Part shown: positions 47,384-59,832 of the stretch, one piece after another
How positions within the stretch are numbered: position 1 is the stretch's first letter
How the letters are laid out: every line of letters begins with the position of its first letter
Source of the DNA: Sinonovacula constricta
Taxonomy: Eukaryota; Mollusca; Bivalvia; Cardiida; Solecurtidae
Direction of reading: 5' to 3'
Length of the DNA stretch: 64,000 nucleotides
NCBI GenBank assembly: GCA_007844125.1
Contig: CM017564.1
Location: 17,539,094 to 17,603,093, forward strand
Translations under genes and position numbers: made by a program
Notes under the pieces: model-generated
What the model saw: only the letters and a program-made list of their open reading frames with translations
Told to the model about the DNA's origin: nothing
The model's database searches: none

Positions 47384-47949
47384 TGTCACAAAATAACATA
47401 GTCGTGGCCTTATTTTATATAGTGATTTTGTGTACGAGGCTTATGTCACGTAGGCCAGAGAGATACTGTAGAGTTTGATTTTAGTAAAATAGGGATAACC
47501 TTAGGGTTATTTTGTTGCCTTTTAGTGTGTAAAGGGTTTTTAGAGGTTCTAATTATGTTGTTTTTATAATTACATGAATAGAGTGTTTTTTATTCATTTT
47601 GAAAGGGTCTTGAAACGTTAACCCATAGTTTATTTACGTTAGGCCTTTTTTATCTTAAAAAGGTGAGGCGTACTAAAGGTGTATGCAATTGGTTTTTCAC
47701 GAGAAGTCTGAGGAATCACGGGTTACAAATTCTCGGGGTTCTTGAATTAAGTCAGGCTACGGGGCTGTCTATTTGTATAAATATCTGTACGCTCCAAGTG
47801 TTGGTGTCAGTTATCGAGATACGTTGATAGGGGACGTTGATGATGCTGTACCATAACACTACGGAATATGTGTAAGTACTTTTTATTTTTCGCATTTTTG
47901 TTTTAAGCAGTTTTTCGTTTTACAGAATTAATTGTTGTTAAATTAATTA

Positions 47950-48120
47950 TTTAGTAAGATTGTTGTATTGTTTTCTTGAAGAAAACAAGTGTACAGTCAT
48001 TTAATATAGGCAACTTTTACATCTAATTGTCGCCAGCGTAATTCTATTTAGTAGATCGTTAAATTGTTTTTTTGAAGGAAACAAGTGTACGATCATTAGA
48101 AATATCGGCAATTTTTGAAA
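47950..48120 (+). repeat. ~97-bp direct repeat inside the solo LTR
   Basis: 'ttagtaagattgttg' ... 'gaaaacaagtgtac' ... 'aggcaactttt' (47951-48020) recurs as 'ttagtagatcgtta' ... 'gaaacaagtgtac' ... 'cggcaattttt' (48048-48117). Confidence 0.7.
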
Positions 48121-48611
48121 GCATTTTAATGTTTTGTAGGCCGAGGGTTCTAAGTCTAAGTTTATATGATAATGTTAGGACTATGTATGTATTAAGATTT
48201 GAAAGCCATATTTATTTTCGGTTAAATCTAAATGGGATAAATATTTCGATACTTCACTAGAATGATAAATGTAAAGTTGAAGGTTTGACAGTAGGTCTGG
48301 TTTTATAGTTGAGGGAGACTTATGCACTGTTTAAATGTACTGTTTAAAGGCACTTATGTAAAACCATAGAGCAGACATATGGTTCAAGTACGATGGTATT
48401 ATACCATTGGTTTATATACCATTACTATGTCATAGATGCACTAATATGATGCAAAATGATCGATATGGTCTAAGTGATATGAAGAAACACATGGGATATT
48501 TATAATGGTTGTGTAGGAACACGTGGTATATGGAAAAGGTGTTGTATGTTATGTAGAAACACACTAAATATTTGATTTTGAGAAGTAAATTGACGTCATT
48601 TGTCATTTGTA

Positions 48612-48686
48612 GCCGTATTTAGGCCAGGGAAGAGCCGTATTTAGGCCAGTGAAGAGCCGTATGTAGGCCAGTAAAGAGCCGTACTT
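48612..48686 (+). repeat. 22-bp tandem repeat x 3.4 inside the solo LTR
   Basis: Unit 'gccgtatttaggccagtgaa' plus 2 nt; the last partial unit begins 'gccgtacttag'. Confidence 0.92.
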
Positions 48687-48795
48687 AGACGTAGACAAGC
48701 AGAGGCCCATTGGTGGACAGCGATATAAGGTCGACTTGTACCACGCATTCGTTACATGTACGACGGGGTAGACTCTGTGTGGGGAACGGCAAGGG

Positions 48796-48905
48796 AGATA
48801 CCATGTTGGACAGTTTCGTCGCAGGAGTGAGCTGCACGAGCAGATACCATATTGGACAGTTTCGTCGCAGGAGTGAGCTGCACGAGCAGATACCATATCG
48901 GACAG
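48796..48905 (+). repeat. 46-bp tandem repeat x 2.4 inside the solo LTR
   Basis: Unit 'agataccatattggacagtt' followed by 'tcgtcgcaggagtgagctgc' and 'acgagc'. The first two units are nearly identical. Confidence 0.92.
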
Positions 48906-49215
48906 CTATGTCGTAGCACATATACTAAGGATTGTGTATCAGAGAAGTGTTGTTTGTTGTGTAGGAAGTATAGATACAGTGCACAGTTAAGACCAGCGGA
49001 CAGTTATCAGACTTAATATAAGCCGGCGGGGTTTTGTTTTTCTATTGTATTAAAATCATTTTCTTTTATCTTGTATGTATATTGTTTTGTATATAAAGTA
49101 TAATTTGATTTTAAATTGTCTTTTGAGTTTTATATTCTACCCTGGTGAGTCACCTCTTGGCCATTTTGTCACAATCATTATCCTGTCATTTGCAATTAGC
49201 ATTATCCATCAATGT

Positions 49216-49227
49216 TTATTATTATTA

Positions 49228-49301
<74 letters not shown>

Positions 49302-49399
49302 TTTTTTTATATTTTATTTTATAGCTTATGTAAAATTATGTTTTATTTTATTTTTTATATTTTATTTTATTTTACTTATATTGCATATTTCATTATTTC

Positions 49400-49435
<36 letters not shown>

Positions 49436-49500
49436 TGTATATAGTTAGTTCGTTAGTTAGTTACTTAGTTAGTTAGTTACATAGTCAGTTAGCTAGTTAT
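49216..49500. repeat. (ATT)n, (TTTA)n, (TTAG)n microsatellite complex
   Basis: ATT repeats to about 49302, T-rich to 49395, (TTTA)9 at 49402-49437, then degenerate TTAG/TTAC repeats to 49500. Confidence 0.93.
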
Positions 49501-49765
49501 CGTAGGATAGAACACATTATTTCGTTGTAGTTTACAATTCATGTCGCGTGAAAAACAAAACATGTGTACACCGATCCACTCGGATTAAACTGCCGACAAA
49601 TACTTGGTTATGTGCTACCTGTTTTTTCTCTAGGTGGCCGTGTGTCCAAACAATGTGACAAAGTGTAATGTGATATTACTATTGTCATGGATTGTAAGCA
49701 TGAACACTGCATGGTACTTTTGTAACGTTCATAAGACAGCTCGTTCACAAGGCAGGTTTAATTAT

Positions 49766-49824
49766 CATCATCATAAGCAGCAGCATTATAATCATTATTA
49801 TCATCAACAACATCACTACCACCG

Positions 49825-49858
<34 letters not shown>

Positions 49859-50170
49859 CATCATCATCATCATCATCATCATCATCCCATTATTATCACA
49901 ATCATCATTATCATGATTAACAACAACTACATTATAATCATCATCACCTTCATCATCATCATCTACAACAACAGATCATGACTATAACACTTTAACCTTC
50001 AACATCATCGTAATCAGTAACAGCATAAGGACAATCAGCATCATCATCACAGAATCATCACTATCATCATTATCACCATCATCATCGTCGCTGTCGTCGT
50101 CGTCGTCAATACCATCGTCATGATCATAATCATGATGATCAGCATCAGCATCATCAATAGTATCATTATA
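49766..50170. repeat. (CAT)n microsatellite complex
   Basis: Imperfect CAT repeats with short interruptions and a (GTC)n patch near 50090. Positional counterpart of 37842-38228. Confidence 0.9.
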
Positions 50171-51067
50171 ATATACTAATCATGACCATAATCATTATAG
50201 GTTTACTCATAAATATAGCAATTTATCGTACACGTGATGTCACATATATATAGTTGTGGAAAATATATAGAAAAGCTTAGAAATAAGTGCACACAATATA
50301 AATGTTCAATTAGGAGATTGCATTTTACCTTCTATATAAGTGACGGTACAGATTTTCACGGACAAACCGTAGCCCTAAAATAAATACGAGAGCAAGCAAT
50401 CTAAGGACTGTCAGGTATTTGCTGCAACCATTTAGGATGGAATTTGTTATCTATTTAAGTTTACATGCCAGTTATTGACATATTGGGCAAATCTATACGT
50501 GTCAAATCGTTAATATTGTCAAAAGATGAAACAATATCCAATGAAAATGTGTTGGAAGAGATGGTGCGTGACCTGAAGACAATACAATGGAATGAATTCG
50601 ACGTGCTCATTACAGGGCCAAGGTAAACTCACATTGTTCAAGAGTAATGCTTACATTGTTGCAAAATGGTCCGTAGGGTCTAGCGTAAAATCTGCCTTTA
50701 CAAATTGTACAATACCTTTGTGCTCCAGTTAACGGGGCGGGTAATGATCCAGTAAGGATCGCAGTATATTGATTGCATTGGTTTTGTCTCTTTAACGCTT
50801 TCAACATATTTTACTGGAAGGACAAATGATTTCAAAATGAATAGCATAAACACATTTTATGTCTCATGGTGATATCCGGTTTTAATTTTGAGTAAAATAC
50901 TCACACTTTTCAACGTAGCTTTAATTTAAAGGTGACGAAAGGTTCGGCAATAAGCTTTCTATATCTGTGTGGTATTTGAATTGTTATCACCTCATTAGGA
51001 ATCTAATTACACATTGACGATTGCAGTACAATAGGTTCGTAGATACTGGCATTTTTTATAAATAAGG

Positions 51068-51275
51068 AAAGATGACAAAGTCTTGTAAAAATTGCAACAT
51101 TTATTAAAGTTTTAAAAGGCAGATAACAAGGGCATTCACATGCAAGTCAAATGTATAAGTAAGAACAATTGTGACGAGTCATTAAAAAACAAAAAAAACA
51201 CAACAGTTACCGTCTTGGAATGGTCAGTCAGCAATAGGGACAGACTGGAGTGCAACACCTGTTTTCCTCAGCATA
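51068..51275 (-). mobile_element. Old GCGAGGTT copy, shared by segments C and D
   Basis: Reverse copy with 'gacaaagtcttgtaaaaatt', 'ttaccgtcttggaatggtca' and 'gacagactggagtgcaacac'. The same copy is at 61165-61395 in segment D, so the insertion predates the duplication. Confidence 0.75.
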
Positions 51276-51604
51276 TTTTGCTAAAGACCTCATAATGTCA
51301 GTTCTTTTTATAATTGGCATTAGCAAATGTCATATATCACGTTTCCGGTAATTACCGTACAGGTAGGAACAATCTGTCTCTGTTAGTGAGGAAATTACAT
51401 TGTCCACAGGAAATGTCGACCAAATTGTTTGGTCACGTATTCATTCTTATAAAAACATTAAATGTTATGGTAACAATTTATATGCACTTTAACATTAGCA
51501 TCCCTTGTAATTGAACAAGAACAAGATGTAGACAGTGTGCACCTTTTCTCTCAGTGATAGTATAATGTAAGCTGTTACTATGACACATAAACCTTAATCA
51601 ACCA

Positions 51605-51640
51605 TGAAAAATTTGATATATGCTGCAATGCTCATAGGAC
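51605..51640 (+). mobile_element. GCGAGGTT 3'-end module
   Basis: 'tttgatatatgctgcaatgc' then 'tcataggactgtta' matches the constant 3' end. It directly precedes a (GA)n tract. Confidence 0.6.
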
Positions 51641-51654
51641 TGTTAAGTGCTTAG

Positions 51655-51656
51655 AG

Positions 51657-51692
<36 letters not shown>

Positions 51693-51714
51693 GGGAGAGA
51701 GAGAGAGAGAGAGC
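51655..51714. repeat. (GA)n microsatellite
   Basis: GA repeats with a few GG interruptions. Confidence 0.95.
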
Positions 51715-51717
51715 GAG

Positions 51718-51895
51718 GTTTTATTTCGATTAGAAGAACTACACAAAATTATTGATTTTAAATGAAATTGATTTTTTGAATGAAGAAATATTTTAAAAAA
51801 TAACCGGAGAAAATAAAAGATTGTAGCGGCTTACTCACGTGAACATGGAAATGAGAAACCAAAGTCCAATGTTGAATTTCAACAATTAATATATG
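51718..51895 (-). mobile_element. GCGAGGTT unit, 5' part, degenerate
   Basis: 'gttttatttcgattagaaga', 'actacacaaaattattgatt', 'ttgtagcggcttactcacgt' and 'gaacatggaaatgagaaacc' follow the order of the reverse unit at 40930-41090. Probably the rest of a unit separated from its 3' part by other sequence. Confidence 0.55.
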
Positions 51896-52919
51896 CTGCA
51901 GTACTCTAACGATTGTGTCATATGTTCGCATAAGCCACCATAAAATAAATCCATTCGTTTAAATAAAGTTCTCGTTATTTACGTCTACTGAAAACTTTGT
52001 AACCGTATGCGCAGAAGACAATAATCCATCTCAGACGGTATCCTAAAATCAGGGGTTATATCTAACTTATCCTAACGTTATACAATGTATTATGTCATCG
52101 GTGCAGATACACGTCCAACATGGAACACATATATGTTCTTTAGTTAAATTGATCATATTGGTTTGTGCATTTACACAAACTGACAAACTGATAATTCGAG
52201 GTATACAGACAGAAAACATGTGCTCGTGTTATGTTAATATATATAGTTGGCAGGCAAAGTATGGTGTCCTAAGAAAGGCTGTGATGTCTTCAGGTTGTCA
52301 AAAAACAACGTTGCGATTGTTTCAAACTACCTTTAACTAAATTAATCTCGTCTGTCATAAACAGTAAAGTGATTGGTTCGATTGCTGCATAATAAACAAT
52401 AATTACGATTTTTGTCACTTTCTTTAATGAAGTATATATATGTACGTGCTGCAAAATACTTAAACGATACAAGAAAGAACTATTCACACCTTAAACTATT
52501 TTAACTATTTTAACTTTCAATATATGATCTATATATATCTTGATAACAATGTATCAGATTCCAAAAAAAAAATGTCCCCTACAACTCCCAACAATAGGGG
52601 ATCAATTGTCCATGACTAGGTTTATTGAATTCAAACGGAGATAGAATAGAAAGTTAAACAGACGTAAAGACAAAAGGCACAATAATCCATGTATACTTAA
52701 TTAAACGTAAAGGTATTTGGTGGTATAACAGTTAACGACAGAAGTCAAATAAGTATTGTCTTATGGTCATCTGTATCTGATTTTCGCCAAGGCAGATTAC
52801 TTTTTTAAAATCCACCGTCGTACGGCAGAAGAGTTGAATGGAATCAAAATATCAAGACTTCGATCAACCGATTTGCAGACGCATTTGGAATATAATGTGA
52901 AAAGGTATGTATAAACTTA

Positions 52920-53560
52920 TTCATTCTATTATTTGCATGCTCACAATCACAATTATCTTAAATTAGACATTCCCCGTGATAAAATGGATCAATACCATGT
53001 ATGACTATCTAAGAACATGAACCACTATAAATAAAAAAAATTCCCTATGAGTTGTTAGTTATCTGCATATTATTTACTAATGCCGTTTGAGTAACAAGTC
53101 AGTAGTGTCCATTGTTTCTTATGATTATTGCACTGTTAATACCATGCTTGTTTTGCTTGTTCAATATACAAATTGTTTTGCTTTGTTTTAAATGTTGCTT
53201 ACTGTAGTATAAGTAGACAATTTCTGGTGTCCATATAAAACAGGACTAAATGGACCTTTAACGAGCAATTTAAATGTACAAAAATGTTATCGTACAATTA
53301 GCATTTGCGCTCCAAAAAAACCTGCAAACTGCCTCATATCAGTGGGGCTTTATGTATATATTACTGCTTAGAATGGATTTATCGATAAAAACGACTTGAC
53401 GACCGAATTATTGTGCATTTAGTTCTTTTTAGTAATTATAATAAAGTAACACTGATATTGATCTAACTACTTGAGTATTGTACACATGAGGTATATATTC
53501 ATCAACAGAAGGAGGTGGCTTAAAAGATTGAAAACACATTGACATTGTTCCAGCAAATAT
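52920..53560 (+). repeat. Segmental repeat, copy C (part 3)
   Basis: 52925-53190 matches 38503-38800; 53290-53560 matches 12820-13180; 53085-53130 ('agtcagtagtgtccattgtt') also matches 56000-56030. So this block ties together copies A, B, C and D. Confidence 0.7.
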
Positions 53561-55269
53561 TTAATTACACAAGAAAAGGTTAAGGCAGAGCATCGAAGTC
53601 GCTGAAAATATTTTTTTCAGCAAGCTATGCATACTTAGCATAGAACTATTAAGCCCCACTTCATTTTGTTATTGCAGAATAAAATTGTTTAAAAAAGATT
53701 ATGTTGTTAACTGAGTAAAGGTGGTTTAAGTGTGAATAGCACTTTTTAATTCCTAAGGCAACACAACAACACTTGCGAACAACGCTTACGCAACAAATGG
53801 AAACATTTCCAAACTCATACTCTTGGGACGTCTTTGAAAGGGTACAAAGTTACTATCCGTCTAAGCGGGAGGAATCTTTACAACACAAAGCAAAACACTG
53901 GACTTGTATTACCATTTTAATTTTCTTTGCAATATGTCTCCAAATGTAATATTCATTAATACAAAAGTAAAACCAGTTAAGTTTAAATCTGAACAAGCCT
54001 TGGATACCATTCAAATATTAACTATTTATGTCTATCAAAGTCCAATCCAAATCTAATCCAAACACATCACTAATTGTTGTAATAGTCACCGGGCGATCCC
54101 CGAACTGAGCCTGCATATTTCTTTGACAATCGTGTCATTCCTGAAGTGAACATCTCACGTATCCCGTCTATATTTTGACGTATGCATCAATCACTGTTCT
54201 AAATCGTGCCTCTTTATTGTCATTTAACTAGTTTTCCGTGCGTCAACCTTTTGCACTTAGTTAAGTTTAACGGCACGATGTCTTTCACTTACCAATTATA
54301 ACCAATTATTATTTAACTGAAAACTACTAACACATTTATTATTTACTTAAAAATGATTAATATGGTAATATTACATTACATTCCTTATTCTACAATTAGT
54401 ATATACAAGGGGAATATATTCGGCTGGTAATCATGAAAATAGTAAAATGCTCAGGTGAAAGAAAACCCAGTTATGCAAATAACTGTCTAAAGTGTAATAA
54501 AATTAACCAGTCTCGGTGTTTGCTTGCATGTTGTTGACATTGTTATAGCCTCAAGGGCACTGAAGTTGCCTCTGTCACTATAAATGTCTTTGTGTTTTTT
54601 TATATTAGACATGTTGCTATTGCTGTGCGATTTATTTGCTTGTACGGTCATTCATAAAGCAATGAAAATGATATTTAATTCCTTCATTTGCTAACATGTT
54701 AAATGCCACCAGAATAATTCAGACAGAACCATCATAGTAGTTCAAATGCTACTCGTTCTCGTTTGGCACTTGCGTATTTTACGATATTCATATTCGATTT
54801 AAAATATCTTTGAATGAAATAAATCGTTCACCGATATTGCTGATAATTTGTTAGGACAAAGTCAAAGTCAACTTAATGGTTTGTGCCCTGACACTCGTTG
54901 TATCGCTTCACCAGCATAAAGTATAAAACGTGCTTGTTCCTTTAAACGAAATGAGCCATGCATTCAGGCGTCCTCCAAAGGTCCCGATAGTCATACACTT
55001 TTTCGAAAATTATTATTTTTAATAAAATGTGTTAAGAGAAAATATATCGGGTAATGCAAATATATGTATGACACAAGTGTTACCATTGCAGCGTTTTATA
55101 TCAGTATTACCAGCTACGACTTGCATATTCTTTAATATCACTGCTTTGTTGTTCGTTCTTTGCTGTATATTGACTACCTAAAAACCAATGCTTCGACTAA
55201 ATCAGAGAGATCAACTACAAAATCAAACTGTATTTTTATTACTACATTGGTAGGGACACTGCTTTACTT
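53561..55269. other. No gene seen
   Basis: AT-rich; no recognised element. The frame 55160-55522 enters the pyrimidine-rich tract and is a composition effect. Confidence 0.55.
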
Positions 55270-55622
55270 CAGTGTTCTATCACACTTTGTTCTTTCTCAA
55301 TCCTTGTCTACATTTTTCAATCTATTCTGTCGCCCTCTTTTTATCTTGCCTGTCGTACTGCTTCTCTTCTTCATATTGCGTACTCTCCACATCATGCCGT
55401 CACTTACTGTCCATACTTTCGCAACATACTTCCCTCTATATAAGCTTTTCTCCACTCTCTTTTGTTTCCCTGACACGGTGCTATTTCTCTTTATTATCTT
55501 TTTACCCTTTACACCTCTCTAACTCTCCCGTCATCCTGGTCTCTTTTGCCCCTTCCGTTCCCCTACTCAACTTTTTGTTTCTTTTTTCCCTCTCTCCCCG
55601 TCTTTGTTCGTCTGCCTTTCTC
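55270..55622. repeat. Pyrimidine-rich tract, ~350 bp
   Basis: The plus strand is strongly enriched in C and T with few purine runs. Frames over it (Phe/Leu/Ser-rich) are low-complexity artefacts. Confidence 0.75.
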
Positions 55623-55629
55623 TAATTGA

Positions 55630-55865
55630 AGTAAATGGAAACCATTTTCCGAATCAAGGCAGGAAAAGTAAGGTAAGGATTCGTAGTTAATGAAAAGCAC
55701 TTGTCGAATCAAGGAAAAATCAGTGCCGAATAGTACTTAATAAAGAGTAGGGGCCTAATTGTGGTCAATAAAAATTAGGTGCCGAATTGTAGTAAAAAAT
55801 CAAGTCTCAAATCAAGCCAGTGAAAGTCATGTGTCTTATTGTAGACAATTAAATAAGTTCTGGTC
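55630..55865 (+). repeat. Degenerate tandem repeat, ~35-45 bp units
   Basis: Repeated blocks of type 'gtgccgaattgtagt' followed by 'aataaaaattag' or 'aatcaaggaaaaa', about five or six diverged units. Confidence 0.55.
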
Positions 55866-55959
55866 GTGCAGTCAACCGACGTCTTGAAACAAACATAGGA
55901 AAAGTGGGGTAGCTTCTGTGTTTAACTAAGTAAACAGATGACCCTGCACATAAGAGAAC

Positions 55960-56625
55960 AAGCTGTTAAGCAGTATTAACATCAGAAATACTGACATTAA
56001 CGCACTAGTCAGTATTGTCTATTGTTTCTGTGTCGTATTTTTATTTAATACTTTTGTGAGCATCACTTGGGACGTATGTTATGTTTATAGATCCGTTTCT
56101 GTTGAGATGTATACATGTCAATATTATACGATTTTGCCATGTAGGGCTGATGTATTAGTTGCTGTTACTTTTACTTTAGTTGTTAAATACTATGCTTAAA
56201 TACATGCATGTTTTATCATTGCTAAACAATAAAACGATGTTGAATTTTCAGCAATGAAATGTTATAAGTTTTCCAACTTTGTTTGTATATCGGAAAAGCT
56301 GTTCTTGTGAAACTGTATGTATTAAACTATGCTTTATTTTCAATTTTTAACACATATTGAACATATTATGATCCATCATTTTTTTAATAATACATTGAGT
56401 TCGTTAAATGAATATTTAAAGACATAAAACAATCATGCTTACCTCACAAGGTGCAATAATATAATCGATCATTATGATGACATTGCGGTAAAACTATTAA
56501 ATATTGATTGTTAACATGGACAACGACTTTTCCTAGGTATAGTTTAAATTTTAATTTGCAAATTAATAGAACGTTGTTGTAAGTTCCGTGAGTGCCCTTT
56601 TTTCAAGGCACTAAATAAAAACATG
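55960..56625 (+). repeat. Segmental repeat, copy D (part 1)
   Basis: 56240-56625 matches 46690-47075 closely. 55990-56030 matches 53090-53130. The junction of these two pieces is not found in copy C, so the unit boundary of the duplication may lie near 56.1 kb. Confidence 0.75.
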
Positions 56626-57139
56626 TTTACCACCATAAGCAATGATATCAAATTACTTAAATGTTAGAAGTTCGTTTCACGTCTAATTAACCATGCTGTA
56701 TAGATGTCTGGTAATTGTAATTTAAACAAAAGTAAACTGTATGTTTATTTTAGGCTGTATGTCATGCGTCACTGTTAAATGACAATGCTTTACTTTCAAT
56801 GGTTCAAGATCGCAGATTTCTTTTATCTGTAATCTGGCAAGTCTTCATTTAAAACAATGAGTGATTAATTTGATCATATAATGAATGCCTCCCATTTATT
56901 TCATTGTATTATGTTGTAGTCCTACACGATCGCTTGCAAAATATTCGCAGGATAGGGTTTCCTCATTTTTCTACATAATCCAGGATTGGCCGCAAGTAGG
57001 CGTGTCAAAATCGAGGTCGTGTGAATATACTTAATTTTACTATTGGAGAGTGCCCTCTTAAATACTTAAAACAAGAACGTTTTAAAGGGCAGTCGATTAT
57101 CTAAATGTAGACGGATCGTTTAGTTTAATATATATTTGG
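56626..57139. other. No feature seen
   Basis: AT-rich; no recognised element. Confidence 0.6.
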
Positions 57140-57480
57140 TTTGTGTTCGGTGGTGGTGTTTGGTGGTGGTGTTTGGCTGTGGTATGTGGTGGTGATGTTT
57201 GGTGGAGGTGCCTGGTGGTGGTGTTTGTAAGAGGTGTTTCGTAGTGAATTTAGGTAGAGGAGTTTGGTGGTGGTGTATTGTGTCGGTATGTGGTGTTTGG
57301 TGGTGGTGTTTTGTGGAAGTGTTTGGTGGTGGTGGGCGATGGCGGTGTGCAGTGTTTGGTGGTGCGGTTTGGTGGTTATGATTGGTGGTGTTGTTTGGTG
57401 TAAGTTTTTGGTGGTGGTTTTTGTTGATGGTGTTTGGTGATGGTATTTGACGATGTTTTTTGTTGGTACTATTTGGTTAT
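57140..57480. repeat. G/T-rich (TTTGGTGGTGGTG)n-like tract
   Basis: Irregular repeats of 'gtttggtggtggtgtttg'-type units. All ORFs across it (Thr/His-rich on minus, Gly/Val/Trp-rich on plus) are artefacts. G-rich strand is plus; runs are of two Gs, so strong quadruplexes are not expected. Confidence 0.85.
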
Positions 57481-59039
57481 AATGTTTAGTGGTTATGTTA
57501 AGTTGTGGACCACTTGAAACGACGACATTAACATACTTTGTCTTGCCCATATCTAGACCGAATTTGACATACGATCTGGGGGCAGCGGAGGCGGGGAGAG
57601 GATTGGAAAACATGTTTCTAAAATGTCGGAGATGCGCTGTGAATTGTATCTGGACTTAATTTTAATAGTTTTAATGGTTTTATTATACTGACTCTGAACG
57701 TTCAATAACAAAATCCTTGAGCAGCATAACTTTGTTGTTGAAAAATTGTTCGAATTATTTCCAAAATATAAGCCAAAAGTTGCCAACACATACATTCAAT
57801 GCAAGCAAATTACATCTGTGGTTCCATTTTCCAATCGTTCGTCGCGTGCACATAATGAAAGAAAATAATAATTAATAATAACCTTGCTATCTTAGCGTAA
57901 TTGTTAGCATACAACATTGCAGTATCGCTGAATAATACGCTTAAAAAATAAACATTATTATTGCCTGAATTTAGATTTAGATTTAGAATTTAGATTTTTG
58001 TTCGAGAACCTGCTGCGTATAATTTCGATGTACTTTATTTATGGAAGTTACAACTAACACTTGGCTATCAGTAAATATTTTTAAACAAATCAAATATAAC
58101 TAAGCCTTTTCAAATTTATATCTTTTCTCTAAAGTATAAATTGGGATAAGAAGCAAAATATCTTTACTACAATTGCCAAAGCATACTATAAATGTGTTTA
58201 AATATTTGAAACAGCAACACTTTTGATCCAACGAAAACTGCGCAAAAGTACAATTGCCTAACATGGTGCTTCCTACGGCTGCAAATCACTAAATTATAAA
58301 ATTATCATAAACTTGACGAAAAATCTCGCCTTTTCACTATTTTGCAACTTGCTACAAATTCTTAATCATCGGCTATTACAAAAACGGAGTACTGACATAA
58401 TTAATTCTGTTTATATGTGCAAAGGTGGACAAACACCCTCCCGTAACTTTCCAATGCAAACCTTTCACATTTTACAGTGTTTATTTGACTCCTACAGTTA
58501 AGTCTCGTAAACCTACTGATAACAACATCGGATATTTTTCTGATAGAATTCCAACTTCAAGAAATATTTTCCTTTAATTAATTTACCGGTTTGTTAATTT
58601 TTACAGTTTGACCTCCTATGCTAAAATGAACTGAAGGTACTTTGTCCGGGAGGGATTAAGACCTGCAAATGCTAGAACTTTTGCTACTGTTTGAGTTTTT
58701 ATTTTGCTAAGGTATAACTTAAAATTGCATTTTTGCTTTCTTCTATGTCAGAACCAATTTGAAAGCTGTGACTTAATATATTTTCGTAATTTTACAAAAA
58801 GATAGTCTTATTAAACAACACAATTTTGGTTCCATCTTTTAACCATTTTGTCATGACCTGAAAAAAGTTAACTTTAAGTACACTGTAAAATCACTGTGTA
58901 CCTTGATGAGGATGCAAAGTGACAAGCACCCAAAACACCTCGGCCTATAACGTCCGCATCACCGTCAAGGAGTGCCGATAAAGCTTGTTAGTTGGGCAAT
59001 TGACAGCGAATGCTAAACACACATCGGAAGTTGTACACG
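57481..59039. other. No gene seen
   Basis: AT-rich, no counterpart in copy C. A GC-richer patch begins at about 58900 and leads into the SINE-like sequence. Confidence 0.55.
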
Positions 59040-59270
59040 AGTCACATGGCCTCAGTGGTCTGGCTAGCAGCAGGAGTTCGAGTGGCCTTAATTACTGCTC
59101 GAGCAGCTAAGTACATGACAGTCTGGTGGCCTGAGATACCCGTGGTTATCTCTACATAATTTGTGCTGTCAGGCCATTTCTCAAGACATATTGCCCAGAC
59201 CGGGCTAATTGGCGGGCCAAGGTCCTTGTCCCCCGGTAAACCAGGGCCTGATGCTCTATACACAGTACTT
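59040..59270 (+). mobile_element. tRNA-like SINE candidate
   Basis: 'atggcctcagtggtctggc' resembles a class II (Leu/Ser) tRNA A box and 'ggagttcgagtggc' a B box, 25-30 nt apart. A GC-rich body follows ('ggtggcctgagatacccgtg' ... 'ggtaaaccagggcctgat'), much richer than its surroundings. No second copy is in this window, so the call rests on the head alone. Confidence 0.45.
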
Positions 59271-59271
59271 T

Positions 59272-59440
59272 ATCCGCATCATCATAGTAATAATCCATAT
59301 CATCGTTCATCCTCAGCAGCAGCATTATCATCATCCTCATCATTAGCATCAAATAAATCATATTTATAATATAAATCATATTCGTCTTATTCATTATCAT
59401 CATCATGATCATTTGCATCATCCTCTTCATCATTATCCGA
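59272..59440. repeat. (CAT)n microsatellite
   Basis: Imperfect CAT repeats; positional counterpart of 47190-47383. Confidence 0.9.
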
Positions 59441-59607
59441 CGCTGCAAGGCCAGCAAAAACATTGTACACTGTCATAAACTTTCGTCGACTTCAAACCTT
59501 TACTTCGAGTCACGCGGGAAAAGACCTTACATTTTTCGAGGCACAACTCCCTTATTGATGTGCTGACATTGGTAATCAGCATTATCCTTCAATGTGCTGT
59601 TGCTGCT

Positions 59608-59624
59608 GTTTATTATTATTATTA

Positions 59625-59710
<86 letters not shown>

Positions 59711-59724
59711 TAATTAATTAATTT
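59608..59724. repeat. (ATT)n then (TTAA)n microsatellite
   Basis: ATT repeats with one GTT, then four TTAA units. Counterpart of 49216-49500. Confidence 0.95.
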
Positions 59725-59832
59725 TGCGTAGGACAGAAAATCTATTGCGTTGTAGTTTACAGTTTATGTCACATGAAGTACAAAATACTTGTATACCGAT
59801 CAACCCGAATTAAACTCCCACCAAATGTTTGG

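Larger units (their letters stand above)
47384..49173 (+). mobile_element. Solo LTR, 1790 bp, 5-bp target duplication
   Basis: Starts TGTCACAAAAT and ends ATTTTGTCACA; the two ends are inverted copies with one mismatch, with TG...CA termini. Flanked on both sides by ATCAT (47379-47383 and 49174-49178). The element sits inside a (CAT)n tract; the paralogous segment D lacks it. Within are TATAAATA (47776-47783), a donor-like GTAAGT ~95 bp downstream (47872-47877), and three tandem arrays. The promoter and donor suggest a spliced retroelement transcript start. It is long for an LTR. No coding sequence remains. Five-base duplications fit Ty3/Gypsy or BEL; the lineage is not determinable. Confidence 0.82.
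49174..52625 (+). repeat. Segmental repeat, copy C (part 2)
   Basis: Matches 59555-64000 in order: 49190-49215 to 59577-59602; (ATT)n tracts; 49500-49755 to 59727-60270 apart from a SINE; 50800-51060 to 60890-61180; a reverse GCGAGGTT copy in both; 51280-51590 to 61390-61690; 51950-52620 to 63290-64000. Divergence looks like tens of percent with indels, so the duplication is old. No conserved ORF spans the alignment. Confidence 0.85.

Noticed and set aside
49075..49476. 133-codon hydrophobic protein
   Set aside because: Runs through (ATT)n and (TTTA)n microsatellites and the end of the solo LTR.
55160..55625. Two overlapping frames of ~120 codons rich in Phe, Leu and Ser resembling membrane proteins
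   Set aside because: They lie in a pyrimidine-rich tract that gives hydrophobic codons in every frame; there is no conserved motif.
57125..57613. 162-codon Thr/His/Pro-rich protein
   Set aside because: Product of the G/T-rich tandem tract, with no domain and no start context.
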